From Actinomycetota bacterium (GTDB lineage: Bacteria > Actinomycetota > Actinomycetes > Nanopelagicales > Nanopelagicaceae): 6,791 bases of DNA. How positions within the stretch are numbered: the stretch's first letter is position 1; each line of letters opens with the position of its first letter. Made by a program: the position numbers and the translations under genes. The stretch spans positions 1-6,791 of the forward strand of contig CANCUC010000046.1 in NCBI GenBank assembly GCA_947381255.1, given 5' to 3'. Below, in pieces: positions 1 to 5,798 of the stretch. Under the pieces are notes generated by a model. It was given only the letters and a program-made list of their open reading frames with translations. It made no database searches and had not been told where the DNA came from.

Positions 1-569
1 AATGGATATGAATAAATCTGGCCGTGAGGGTGATTGAGGGTAACTCCAACCTCCTCGCCGCGATTTTCAAAGACGAAGACTTGCTCGACATAATCCAACT
101 TTGAGATCTCGCGGGTGCGGTCAATCCACGCCGCCAAGACTGTACGCATCTGGGCGAGTTCTAAACTTCCAAAACTTCCCTCGTGTTGATCCGAGAAGAC
201 GACAACTTCGCATCGGCCCGATGCCTGAATAACATCGGCGGCAAGTTCATTTGATGGAGCAGAGAAAGATGGGGAGCGATTTTCAAAGACAACTACCTCA
301 AAGGTGGAGTCAGCAATCTCAGTTCCGAAATCAGTTTTCGTTGGGCAGAGCGGACAGAACTCTTTTGGTGGAAGAAAGGCACGACTTTGGCGGTGCGCCG
401 CCATGGCCACCCATTCACCGGTAAGCAAATCTTGCCGCATATCTCCAGGAAGTGGACGGGGCTCAAAGGGGCGAGAATCTACTGCGCTTCGCTCAACCGG
501 ATTTCTATCAAAGTAGAAAATCTGGCGGCCATCAAACATTGATAGTTCGGTGCGCTTAACAAAGCTCAT
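1..569 (-). CDS. galT: Galactose-1-phosphate uridylyltransferase, N-terminal part (cut by window edge)
   Basis: GalT transfers UMP from UDP-glucose to galactose-1-phosphate in the cytoplasmic Leloir pathway. I translated 189 residues from the ATG at 569-567 to the left edge, with no stop. A CPLC pair (C72, C75) matches the family's zinc cysteines. H129 in DQHEGSF and H180 match the zinc histidines. The signature HPHGQIY begins at H180, and H182 is the histidine that becomes uridylylated. FENRGEEVGVTLNH precedes it, as expected. About half of the family's usual 340-380 residues are present, and the C-terminal half lies outside. The start is supported by AGGA 7 nt upstream. The gene diverges from the GH13 alpha-glucosidase across 43 bp, so control may be shared. 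Its presence implies that galactose enters this catabolic route, although nothing complete in the window clearly releases galactose. The function is near certain. Confidence 0.96.
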   Translation of the reverse strand, partial: MSFVKRTELSMFDGRQIFYFDRNPVERSAVDSRPFEPRPLPGDMRQDLLTGEWVAMAAHRQSRAFLPPKEFCPLCPTKTDFGTEIADSTFEVVVFENRSPSFSAPSNELAADVIQASGRCEVVVFSDQHEGSFGSLELAQMRTVLAAWIDRTREISKLDYVEQVFVFENRGEEVGVTLNHPHGQIYSYP

Positions 570-585
570 GCTTCAATCCTAATCT
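556..585 (+). promoter_or_regulatory. Candidate promoter for the GH13 alpha-glucosidase gene
   Basis: TTAACA (556-561) matches five of six bases of a sigma70-type -35 box. TAATCT (580-585), a TANNNT-type -10 box, follows after an 18-bp spacer. Transcription would start near 592, giving a leader of about 20 nt that still contains the ribosome binding site at 602-605. The -35 box would lie inside the first codons of galT, which the 43-bp divergent gap makes unavoidable. This is pattern matching only, and the -10 box is weak. Confidence 0.3.
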
Positions 586-608
586 ATTCATGCAGATGGC
601 TAGGATTG
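574..608. repeat. Mirror-image ribosome binding sites in the galT/GH13 divergent gap
   Basis: CAATCCTA (574-581) and TAGGATTG (601-608) form a perfect 8-bp inverted repeat. Each arm is the Shine-Dalgarno region of one gene: TAGGATTG, then 4 nt, then ATG, for galT on the minus strand and the alpha-glucosidase on the plus strand. With the start codons included (567-581 against 601-615), 12 of 15 positions are symmetric. Spacing is identical on both sides. The repeat may simply reflect matched translation signals, or it may also be a dimeric operator in the shared promoter region. Confidence 0.7.
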
Positions 609-612
609 CCAC

Positions 613-2223
613 ATGAATTCTTCTGCATGGTGGCGCGATGCCGCGATCTATCAGGTCTATCCACGTTCCTTCCGGGACAGCAATGGCGATGGTGAAGGTG
701 ACCTCCAAGGTGTCATCGCAGGTCTTCCCTATCTTGCAGATCTCGGCATTGATGCAATCTGGTTGAGCCCGTTCTACAAATCCCCGAATAAAGATGGTGG
801 ATACGATGTTGCCGATCCACGCGATGTAGATCCACGCTTTGGAACTCTCTCTGATGCCAAGGAACTTATTGATGCTGCTCATAGCCATGGGATTAAATTC
901 ATCGCCGATATCGTTCCGAACCACTTCTCGTCAGAGCACATCTGGTTTCAGGAAGCACTAGCTTCAGAGAGAGGTTCAGCGGCTCGTTCTCGCTTCCACT
1001 TCTATGATGGTCGTGGCGAGAATGGCGAGATTCCACCAAATAACTGGATCTCAATCTTTAGAGGTCCTGCCTGGACTCGCATTCCAGATGGTCAGTGGTA
1101 CCTACATCTCTTTGATTCCAGCCAACCCGACCTCAATTGGGATAACCCCGATGTTATGGAAGATTTCGAAAAGACACTGCGCTTCTGGCTTGATTTAGGC
1201 GTAGATGGCTTCCGAATCGACGTTGCTCACGGTTCGGTTAAAGAGAACATTTTGGTCGATCATAGAGATCCAGAGCGCCTTGTCGATGCGCTCCGCCTAG
1301 ATTTTCTGGAGATAACAGAGGAAGAGCGTGCTGGCTTACTAGGCGACATTCCATTCTTCGATCGCGAAGGTATCCACGAGGTCTATAAGAAGTGGCGTGC
1401 GATTCTTGATGAGTACACCGGAGATCGGATGACCGTCGCAGAAGCATTTGTCTATCCATCAAGTCGAGCGGCGCGTTATGTTCGTGAAGGCGAACTACAT
1501 CAAGTCTTTAATTTTAACTTCATGATGTTGGGTTGGGATGCAGCTGCTATGCGCGCCAGCATTGAACGCACCCTCGCTGAACTTGTTGATGTAAAGGCTC
1601 CAGCTACCTGGGTTCTAAACAATCACGACACCCCACGCGTTGTGACGCGCATCGGTGGAGCACGTAAAGCTCGGGCTCTTGCAATGTTGATACATGCGCT
1701 TCCTGGAGGCGTTTACATCTACCAAGGTGAAGAGCTAGGTCTTCCGAGCGCTGATCTTCCCGATGCTGCGCGCCAAGATCCAGCATTTATTCGCAGTGGT
1801 GGAACCGACAAAGGCCGCGATGAATGTCGCGTTCCAATTCCATGGAAATCCGATGCAGAAAATTATGGATATGGAACCGGTACTCCATGGTTGCCACAAC
1901 CCAAGGACTGGGCGCAATATTCGATGGATGTGGAAGCTAAGGATTCATCAAGCAGTCTGGCGCTCTATAAGAAGAGTCTGGCGTTGCGTCACTCCCATCC
2001 AGCACTTGGCGGAGAGGGTTTAATCACGTGGGTTGATTCACCTGAAGGAGTTATGCACTTTACGCGGGAACATGGTCTTGAAGTTGTTGTAAATACAACG
2101 GAGAACACCATTGATCTTGCGGTGACAGGCAGCAAAATTATTCTTCAATCTGTGGACGGAAGCGAAATAAAAGACGGCCGGTTAGCAATTGCAGCTAACA
2201 CGACCGTCTGGTTACAGAACTAA
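613..2223 (+). CDS. aglA: GH13 alpha-glucosidase (oligo-alpha-glucosidase type)
   Basis: This cytoplasmic hydrolase releases glucose from the non-reducing end of small alpha-glucosides. It has 536 residues and no signal peptide, and the length is typical. The N-terminus reads WWRDAAIYQVYPRSF, followed by a calcium-type loop DSNGDGEGD (22-30). Conserved GH13 regions are complete: DIVPNH (99-104), QPDLNW (171-176), GFRIDV with nucleophile D203, VAEA with acid/base E277, and NNHD with D339. A beta-rich C-terminal domain ends the protein. V204 follows the nucleophile; in related yeast and bacterial enzymes the residue there influences alpha-1,4 versus alpha-1,6 or sucrose preference, so the substrate is open. 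AGGA lies 7 nt before the ATG. The gene converges on the agl importer with directly abutting stop codons, and its last codons hold that operon's terminator. The symbol follows the rhizobial agl locus by analogy. Enzyme class is sure, substrate less so. Confidence 0.93.
   Translation: MNSSAWWRDAAIYQVYPRSFRDSNGDGEGDLQGVIAGLPYLADLGIDAIWLSPFYKSPNKDGGYDVADPRDVDPRFGTLSDAKELIDAAHSHGIKFIADIVPNHFSSEHIWFQEALASERGSAARSRFHFYDGRGENGEIPPNNWISIFRGPAWTRIPDGQWYLHLFDSSQPDLNWDNPDVMEDFEKTLRFWLDLGVDGFRIDVAHGSVKENILVDHRDPERLVDALRLDFLEITEEERAGLLGDIPFFDREGIHEVYKKWRAILDEYTGDRMTVAEAFVYPSSRAARYVREGELHQVFNFNFMMLGWDAAAMRASIERTLAELVDVKAPATWVLNNHDTPRVVTRIGGARKARALAMLIHALPGGVYIYQGEELGLPSADLPDAARQDPAFIRSGGTDKGRDECRVPIPWKSDAENYGYGTGTPWLPQPKDWAQYSMDVEAKDSSSSLALYKKSLALRHSHPALGGEGLITWVDSPEGVMHFTREHGLEVVVNTTENTIDLAVTGSKIILQSVDGSEIKDGRLAIAANTTVWLQN
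2165..2208 (-). terminator. Intrinsic terminator of the agl transporter operon, inside the GH13 coding sequence
   Basis: Read on the minus strand, the stem runs from 2208 to 2173. GACGGTCGTGTTAGC pairs with GCTAACCGGCCGTC through 14 base pairs, with one U-G wobble and one bulged U. The loop is 7 nt (TGCAATT). The T-rich tract TTTTATTT (2172-2165) follows at once. It starts 15 nt beyond the aglG stop codon. On the plus strand the wobble becomes a C-A mismatch and no T tract follows, so the signal acts in the transporter direction. It overlaps codons of about residues 518-532 of the alpha-glucosidase. Confidence 0.85.
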
Positions 2224-3165
2224 TTACTTAACTGAGCCGGAGAGCAATCCACGGACGAAGTAACGTTGGAGTGAGAAGAAGACGACCAGCGGAACCAAGA
2301 TAGTGATGAATGCGCTGGAGGTTAATAGCTCCCAGTGACTTCCCCATGTTCCAGCAAGACCGGCCAACTTGTTGTTGAGCGGATCAATGCCTTCAGTGCC
2401 ACCGGTGAAGGTGAGCGCAACGAGCAGGTCATTCCAAACCCATAAGAATTGGAAGATTGTGAAAGCCGCAATCGCCGGCACTGAGAGTGGCAAAACAATG
2501 CGGCGGAAGACGGTGAAGTGGCTGGCGCCATCAACATTAGCTGCCTCCATTAAATCGCGTGGAAGCGATGAGATGAAGTTGTGTAGCAAGTAGATAGCTA
2601 GAGGCAATGCGAACATTGTGTGAGGTACCCAGATACCCAAGAACTTTCCAGCGATATGAAGTGCCGGAACTAAGGTAAATGAACCAATGTGGACGCCGCC
2701 AGTAAAGAGGTTCAACAATGGAACCAATGCCACCTGAATAGGAACGATCTGAAGGGCGAAGATTCCGTAGAAGACTAAGTCGCTTCCGCGGAACTTAACC
2801 CACGCTAAGCAATAAGCAGCCATTGTTGCAATTGTGATCGGGAAAATTACGGCTGGAATTGTAATCACAAAGGAGTTAATGACGTAAGGCATGATTCCAT
2901 TTGGAATACCGCTTACCGTGCTTGTGCTAAAGATTGCAGAGTAGTTGGCAAAGGTGAAATGTGGATGTAGGAATAGATTCCACCATCCAGTTTCAGAGAT
3001 TTCAACTTTAGGTCGGAATGAAGTCGCAAAGAGCCCTAGCGTTGGGATAGTCCAGACGACCGCGACAATCCAGACAATGATTGTCGCCGCACGGCTGCCG
3101 AAGAGTTTACGACCGGCATTGTGCTCTGCGAGTTTAGGCGCCTTATTTCGAGTTAAGAGGCTCAT
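2224..3165 (-). CDS. aglG: ABC sugar transporter permease, MalG/AglG type
   Basis: This inner-membrane permease pairs with AglF to form the translocation channel for an alpha-glucoside. It has 313 residues, slightly longer than typical MalG proteins because of a polar N-terminal tail of about 24 residues. About six hydrophobic segments are visible, near 25-48, 94-120, 128-152, 166-195, 229-252 and 280-299. The EAA loop that contacts the ATPase is clear (207-227: EAANVDG at its start, IVLPL at its end). The C-terminus RYFVRGLLSGSVK is characteristic of MalG-like permeases. The ATG overlaps the aglF stop by 4 bp (ATGA), which implies translational coupling. It is the last gene of the operon, with a terminator 15 nt past the stop. 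The permease family is certain. The alpha-glucoside assignment rests on resemblance to AglG and on the neighbours. Confidence 0.93.
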   Translation of the reverse strand: MSLLTRNKAPKLAEHNAGRKLFGSRAATIIVWIVAVVWTIPTLGLFATSFRPKVEISETGWWNLFLHPHFTFANYSAIFSTSTVSGIPNGIMPYVINSFVITIPAVIFPITIATMAAYCLAWVKFRGSDLVFYGIFALQIVPIQVALVPLLNLFTGGVHIGSFTLVPALHIAGKFLGIWVPHTMFALPLAIYLLHNFISSLPRDLMEAANVDGASHFTVFRRIVLPLSVPAIAAFTIFQFLWVWNDLLVALTFTGGTEGIDPLNNKLAGLAGTWGSHWELLTSSAFITILVPLVVFFSLQRYFVRGLLSGSVK

Positions 3166-4142
3166 GCGATTGTCCGCTCCCGACGTAGATTGATAATGTT
3201 ATAAACCAAGACAGGAATAACTAAGATAAAGAGAACGATCGCCATAGCGGCGCCTCTACCTGCGTCATACCGAATGAATGTTTCGGAGTACATCTCGTTC
3301 GCCAATACTGAGGTACCGAAGTTTCCACCAGTTGAAGCACGTACGATGTCGAATAGTTTGAGAGTTGCCACCACCATCGTTGCCAAGACCACGATAAATG
3401 TTGAGCGAACCATTGGGAAGGTGATTCCGCGGAAGAGGCGCCAACCGTGGGCACCATCAAGAGCCGAAGCTTCCATAATGTCTGCAGGGACGGCCTTGAT
3501 TGCAGCGGAGAGGATCACCATTGCGAAGCCGGTTTGCGACCAGATAAATACAACCATCAATAGGAATGTGTTCAGTGGTTGTGTCAAGAGCCAGTTTGGT
3601 GGTTCGAATCCCAAGTGGTGGGCGATGGAAGACATCAATCCAACTTGTGGTTGGTCTGGGTTAGCGAACTTGTAGACAAACTCCCAAACAATGGAAGCTC
3701 CAACGAAGGAGATTGCCATTGGCATGAAGATCAATGACTTAGCTATGGATTCGCGGCGCATACGGTCCAGAAGAATCGCAAGGAGCAATCCAAGAGCAGT
3801 TGTGACGATTGGTGTCAAAAGAATCCAAAAGACGGTGTTGCGGAGCACGATACGCATGCTCGGATCAGTGAAGAGCCAGTGATAGTTATTAAATCCAACC
3901 CAGTGCTTGGAGGCTGATCCCTTGAAGCTAAGTAAGAAGGTACGGATTGCCGGTCCGAGCAATCCAAAGAGAAGAAGGATGAGCGCGGGTCCAAGAAATA
4001 CAACGATTGCGATTGGACGTTGCTTCTTTCCATTTGCGCGACCTGCAATAAAGAAGATGACGGCAAGTACGGCGAGGAATAGCGCAATCGCCGCAGACAT
4101 CTGCCCCAACTTGGGAAGATTATCTTTCCAGAAAGTAGACAT
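3162..4142 (-). CDS. aglF: ABC sugar transporter permease, MalF/AglF type
   Basis: This is the second channel-forming permease of the importer. From the chosen ATG (4142-4140) it has 326 residues. An N-terminal membrane segment (about 16-34) is followed by a basic stretch (GRANGKKQR, 34-42), then about six more segments near 43-65, 102-126, 134-158, 190-214, 247-268 and 297-318. The EAA loop (224-244: EASALDG at its start, ITFPM at its end) docks with the ATPase. FMPMAISFVGASIVWEFVY (139-157) strongly resembles AglF-type permeases. An in-frame TTG at 4178 would add 12 residues but has no ribosome binding site. The ATG follows GAAAGAGAG, a purine-rich though imperfect site. The gene lies 137 bp after aglE, with a strong hairpin between, and overlaps aglG by 4 bp. 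Confidence 0.93.
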   Translation of the reverse strand: MSTFWKDNLPKLGQMSAAIALFLAVLAVIFFIAGRANGKKQRPIAIVVFLGPALILLLFGLLGPAIRTFLLSFKGSASKHWVGFNNYHWLFTDPSMRIVLRNTVFWILLTPIVTTALGLLLAILLDRMRRESIAKSLIFMPMAISFVGASIVWEFVYKFANPDQPQVGLMSSIAHHLGFEPPNWLLTQPLNTFLLMVVFIWSQTGFAMVILSAAIKAVPADIMEASALDGAHGWRLFRGITFPMVRSTFIVVLATMVVATLKLFDIVRASTGGNFGTSVLANEMYSETFIRYDAGRGAAMAIVLFILVIPVLVYNIINLRRERTIA

Positions 4143-4182
4143 GGACTCTCTTTCGTCTATTGAGGATCGGATATTCAATGTT

Positions 4183-4189
4183 ATCTATA
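4183..4189 (-). promoter_or_regulatory. Weak candidate -10 box upstream of aglF
   Basis: TATAGAT on the minus strand resembles a -10 element and would start a transcript near 4176, about 35 nt before the aglF ATG. I found no convincing -35 box at the right distance. An internal promoter would make sense downstream of the aglE hairpin, but the evidence is thin. Confidence 0.22.
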
Positions 4190-4221
4190 GTGCGCAAGAT
4201 TAACGGGGAAACGCTCAAATA

Positions 4222-4254
4222 GTAATGGCGGGGGCTTAGCGCCCCCGCCATTAC
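4222..4254 (-). terminator. Perfect 14-bp intercistronic hairpin between aglE and aglF (attenuator or mRNA stabiliser)
   Basis: GTAATGGCGGGGGC (4222-4235) and GCCCCCGCCATTAC (4241-4254) pair without a mismatch around a 5-nt loop. The inner half of the stem is entirely G-C. It begins 25 nt past the aglE stop. On the minus strand only TATTTGAGCG follows, a poor U tract, so complete termination is unlikely. Its position matches the intergenic hairpins known in mal-type operons, which protect the upstream binding-protein mRNA or let only part of transcription into the permease genes. The structure is certain; its role is inferred. Confidence 0.75.
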
Positions 4255-4268
4255 CGCAACAAGCTAGT

Positions 4269-4286
4269 TAACTAATGTATTAGTTA
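4269..4286. repeat. AT-rich palindrome covering the aglE stop codon
   Basis: TAACTAATGTATTAGTTA has perfect 8-bp arms around a 2-base centre. The aglE stop codon occupies 4280-4282, and a second in-frame TAA lies three codons later within the palindrome. As RNA it would be only a weak AU hairpin, placed just ahead of the GC-rich hairpin at 4222-4254. Confidence 0.6.
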
Positions 4287-5626
4287 CTTGCTGATGGCCA
4301 AGCTGCATCGATCTTCGCTGCAACTGTCTTCACAGGGGTTCCATTTGCGAACCAATCTGTGAAGCCTGTCCATTCTGCACCGTTTCCAACAGCAGCTGGC
4401 ATAGCGTCAGATGCGTCGAATACGAATGTTGAGTGTGGATCAGAGAGGTACTTAGCTGACAAAGCATCCAAAGGATTGCTGTATGTAGCAGCAGGTACGC
4501 CACTGTTAGCGCTCAACCAACCACCGTTTGAACCAGCAGCCTTAATGCGGCTTACAGCCCATTGTGGTGTTGAGAGGTAGGTCTGAACTTCAACAGTTGC
4601 CTTGTTTGAGTTGAATGCGAGGTAGAACTCGCCGCCACCCTCAACAGGTGTTGTTACAGCTGGGTTGATTCCTGGGAGGTAGTAAACCCATGCATCACCA
4701 GTTGGTGAAACAACAGAACCTGCAGGCAATGAAGCAGCGATGAATGAAGCTTGTTGTAGCTGCATGCACTTACCTGATGGGATACCTGTTACTGCATCTT
4801 GGAATGAAGTTGTAGCAATGGTTGAAACCTTGCCGACATACTTGGAGTTACCCATCCAACCCAACACTGTGTTCATAGCGTGGATGATTGGAGCATCTGA
4901 GAACTTCACCTTGTGTGAGATCCAGTTGTTGTAGACAGTTGCACCAGCTTCGCGGACAACTACCTCTTCTAGCCAGTCAGTTGCAGGCCATCCGGTAGCT
5001 CCACCAGAACCGATACCGCCGCACCATGCTGTTTGACCAGCTGCAGCCATCTTGTCTGATTGTGTGAACATATCGTTCCATGTTGTTGGAACTGTGTAAC
5101 CGTACTTAGCGAATTGCTTTGGTGAATACCAAACCAATGACTTCAAGTTAGCTGAGTTAGGTGCTGCATAGAACTTTCCATTTACAGAACCTAGGTTACG
5201 CCAGCTCTTTGACCAGAAACGGTTGATGTTGTTTGTAACTGCTGCAGGAGCTGGAACAGCCTTGCCTGTAGCAACCATCTGTGCGATCAAACCTGGTTGT
5301 GGAACGAGTGCGAGATCTGGAGCGGTTCCACCAGCAACACGAACTGGAAGTTGTGCTTCGAATTGATCTGAACCATTCCAGTTAATCTTGATGCCTGTGC
5401 AAGCGGTGAAGTCTGCAGAAGCTTTTGCATAGCGAGTAAGTTCATCGCCAACGACAGATGTGAAGACTTCAACAGTCTTACCCTTTTGAACTGCATAACC
5501 AGAACCAACGTTTGCGCAAGCAGCTGCTGAAGTTCCAGCATAAGCTGCAGGTGCAACAAATGTTGCAACAAGCGCAACGGTTGCTGTGGCTACGCCAGCA
5601 AGCAAACCTTTTTTGCTAATCGACAT
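4280..5626 (-). CDS. aglE: Extracellular alpha-glucoside-binding protein of an ABC transporter (AglE type)
   Basis: This solute-binding protein captures the sugar outside the membrane and delivers it to AglF/AglG. It has 448 residues, normal for the family. The N-terminus is a Sec signal peptide: KK at 5-6, a hydrophobic core at about 8-27, and an AYA cleavage site at 28-30. No proper lipobox is seen. The mature protein reads like the AglE branch of family-1 sugar-binding proteins, with FEAQLPVRVAGGTAPDLALV (89-108), WCGGIGSGGATGWPATDWLE (201-220), GKCMQLQQASF (285-295) and DAMPAAVG (407-414). C37/C76 and C202/C287 may form disulfides. Its codons favour AAC, AAG, GGT and GTT, suggesting high expression. 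AAGGA sits 6 nt before the ATG. It is the first importer gene. Maltose, sucrose or trehalose are possible ligands and cannot be told apart here. Confidence 0.92.
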   Translation of the reverse strand: MSISKKGLLAGVATATVALVATFVAPAAYAGTSAAACANVGSGYAVQKGKTVEVFTSVVGDELTRYAKASADFTACTGIKINWNGSDQFEAQLPVRVAGGTAPDLALVPQPGLIAQMVATGKAVPAPAAVTNNINRFWSKSWRNLGSVNGKFYAAPNSANLKSLVWYSPKQFAKYGYTVPTTWNDMFTQSDKMAAAGQTAWCGGIGSGGATGWPATDWLEEVVVREAGATVYNNWISHKVKFSDAPIIHAMNTVLGWMGNSKYVGKVSTIATTSFQDAVTGIPSGKCMQLQQASFIAASLPAGSVVSPTGDAWVYYLPGINPAVTTPVEGGGEFYLAFNSNKATVEVQTYLSTPQWAVSRIKAAGSNGGWLSANSGVPAATYSNPLDALSAKYLSDPHSTFVFDASDAMPAAVGNGAEWTGFTDWFANGTPVKTVAAKIDAAWPSASN

Positions 5627-5632
5627 ATATAT

Positions 5633-5637
5633 TCCTT
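5633..5637 (-). promoter_or_regulatory. aglE: Strong ribosome binding site of aglE
   Basis: AAGGA on the minus strand lies 6 nt before the ATG at 5626, inside an AT-rich stretch (TTAAGGAATATAT). It is closer to the consensus than the sites of galT, the alpha-glucosidase gene or aglF. This fits a binding protein made in excess over its permeases and fixes the aglE start. Confidence 0.8.
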
Positions 5638-5693
5638 AAGGGGTTATCGCGGTCCAACCTCCCCATGAAGATTGATTCCCGCGGTGTGGGTAA

Positions 5694-5727
5694 AGTGTAT
5701 GAGGCGTGTGCCCGCATGACCTAGTCA
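5694..5727 (-). promoter_or_regulatory. Candidate aglE promoter with an overlapping palindrome
   Basis: On the minus strand TACACT (5699-5694) fits a TANNNT -10 box and would give a leader of about 60 nt. The -35 position 17 bp upstream reads AGGTCA, a poor match, and lies inside the 11-bp palindrome TGACTAGGTCA (5727-5717). A weak -35 covered by a palindrome is a reasonable layout for a regulated promoter. No known operator was recognised, and the call is tentative. Confidence 0.28.
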
Positions 5728-5764
5728 GAGCAGCCTAAGAAAGGCTAAAAATAGGCGTAAATCA

Positions 5765-5782
5765 ATAACAATTTGATAACAA
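5765..5782. repeat. Direct repeat of ATAACAA at 11-bp spacing
   Basis: ATAACAA occurs at 5765-5771 and again at 5776-5782, one helical turn apart, in an AT-rich stretch about 140-155 bp upstream of aglE. The first copy overlaps a small inverted repeat: ATCAA at 5761-5765 and TTGAT at 5773-5777. It could be a tandem site for a regulator of aglE, or just AT-rich sequence past the end of the GH1 gene. Confidence 0.4.
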
Positions 5783-5798
5783 CGGGCTTGGAGCTTGC

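Noticed and set aside
556..924. 122-codon open frame antisense to the GH13 start
   Set aside because: It is opposite conserved GH13 coding sequence, runs through the divergent gap in a frame other than galT, and its product resembles nothing recognisable.
2320..2345. CTGGAG/CTCCCAG hairpin as a plus-strand terminator for the GH13 gene
   Set aside because: Short stem with a bulge, no following T tract, and located in aglG coding sequence.
3274..3675. 133-codon plus-strand open frame inside aglF
   Set aside because: It lies antisense to conserved permease sequence including the EAA loop; the composition is that of a shadow frame, with no recognisable domain.
4143..4178. TTG start giving AglF 12 extra N-terminal residues
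   Set aside because: No ribosome binding site precedes the TTG and the added residues are polar and unlike a permease N-terminus; the ATG at 4142 has a purine-rich site just upstream.
5287..5577. 96-codon open frame within aglE in another frame
   Set aside because: Low-complexity leucine/glutamine-rich product overlapping the well-supported AglE coding sequence; a frame shadow.
5640..5664. GGGGTT/AACC-CCCC hairpin as a riboswitch before aglE
   Set aside because: Only about six pairs around a 10-nt loop with one bulge; no match to a riboswitch class that I can recognise.
5732..5746. AGCCT-5 nt-AGGCT hairpin as a terminator for the GH1 gene
   Set aside because: The stem has only 5 bp, and on the minus strand the T run precedes rather than follows it.
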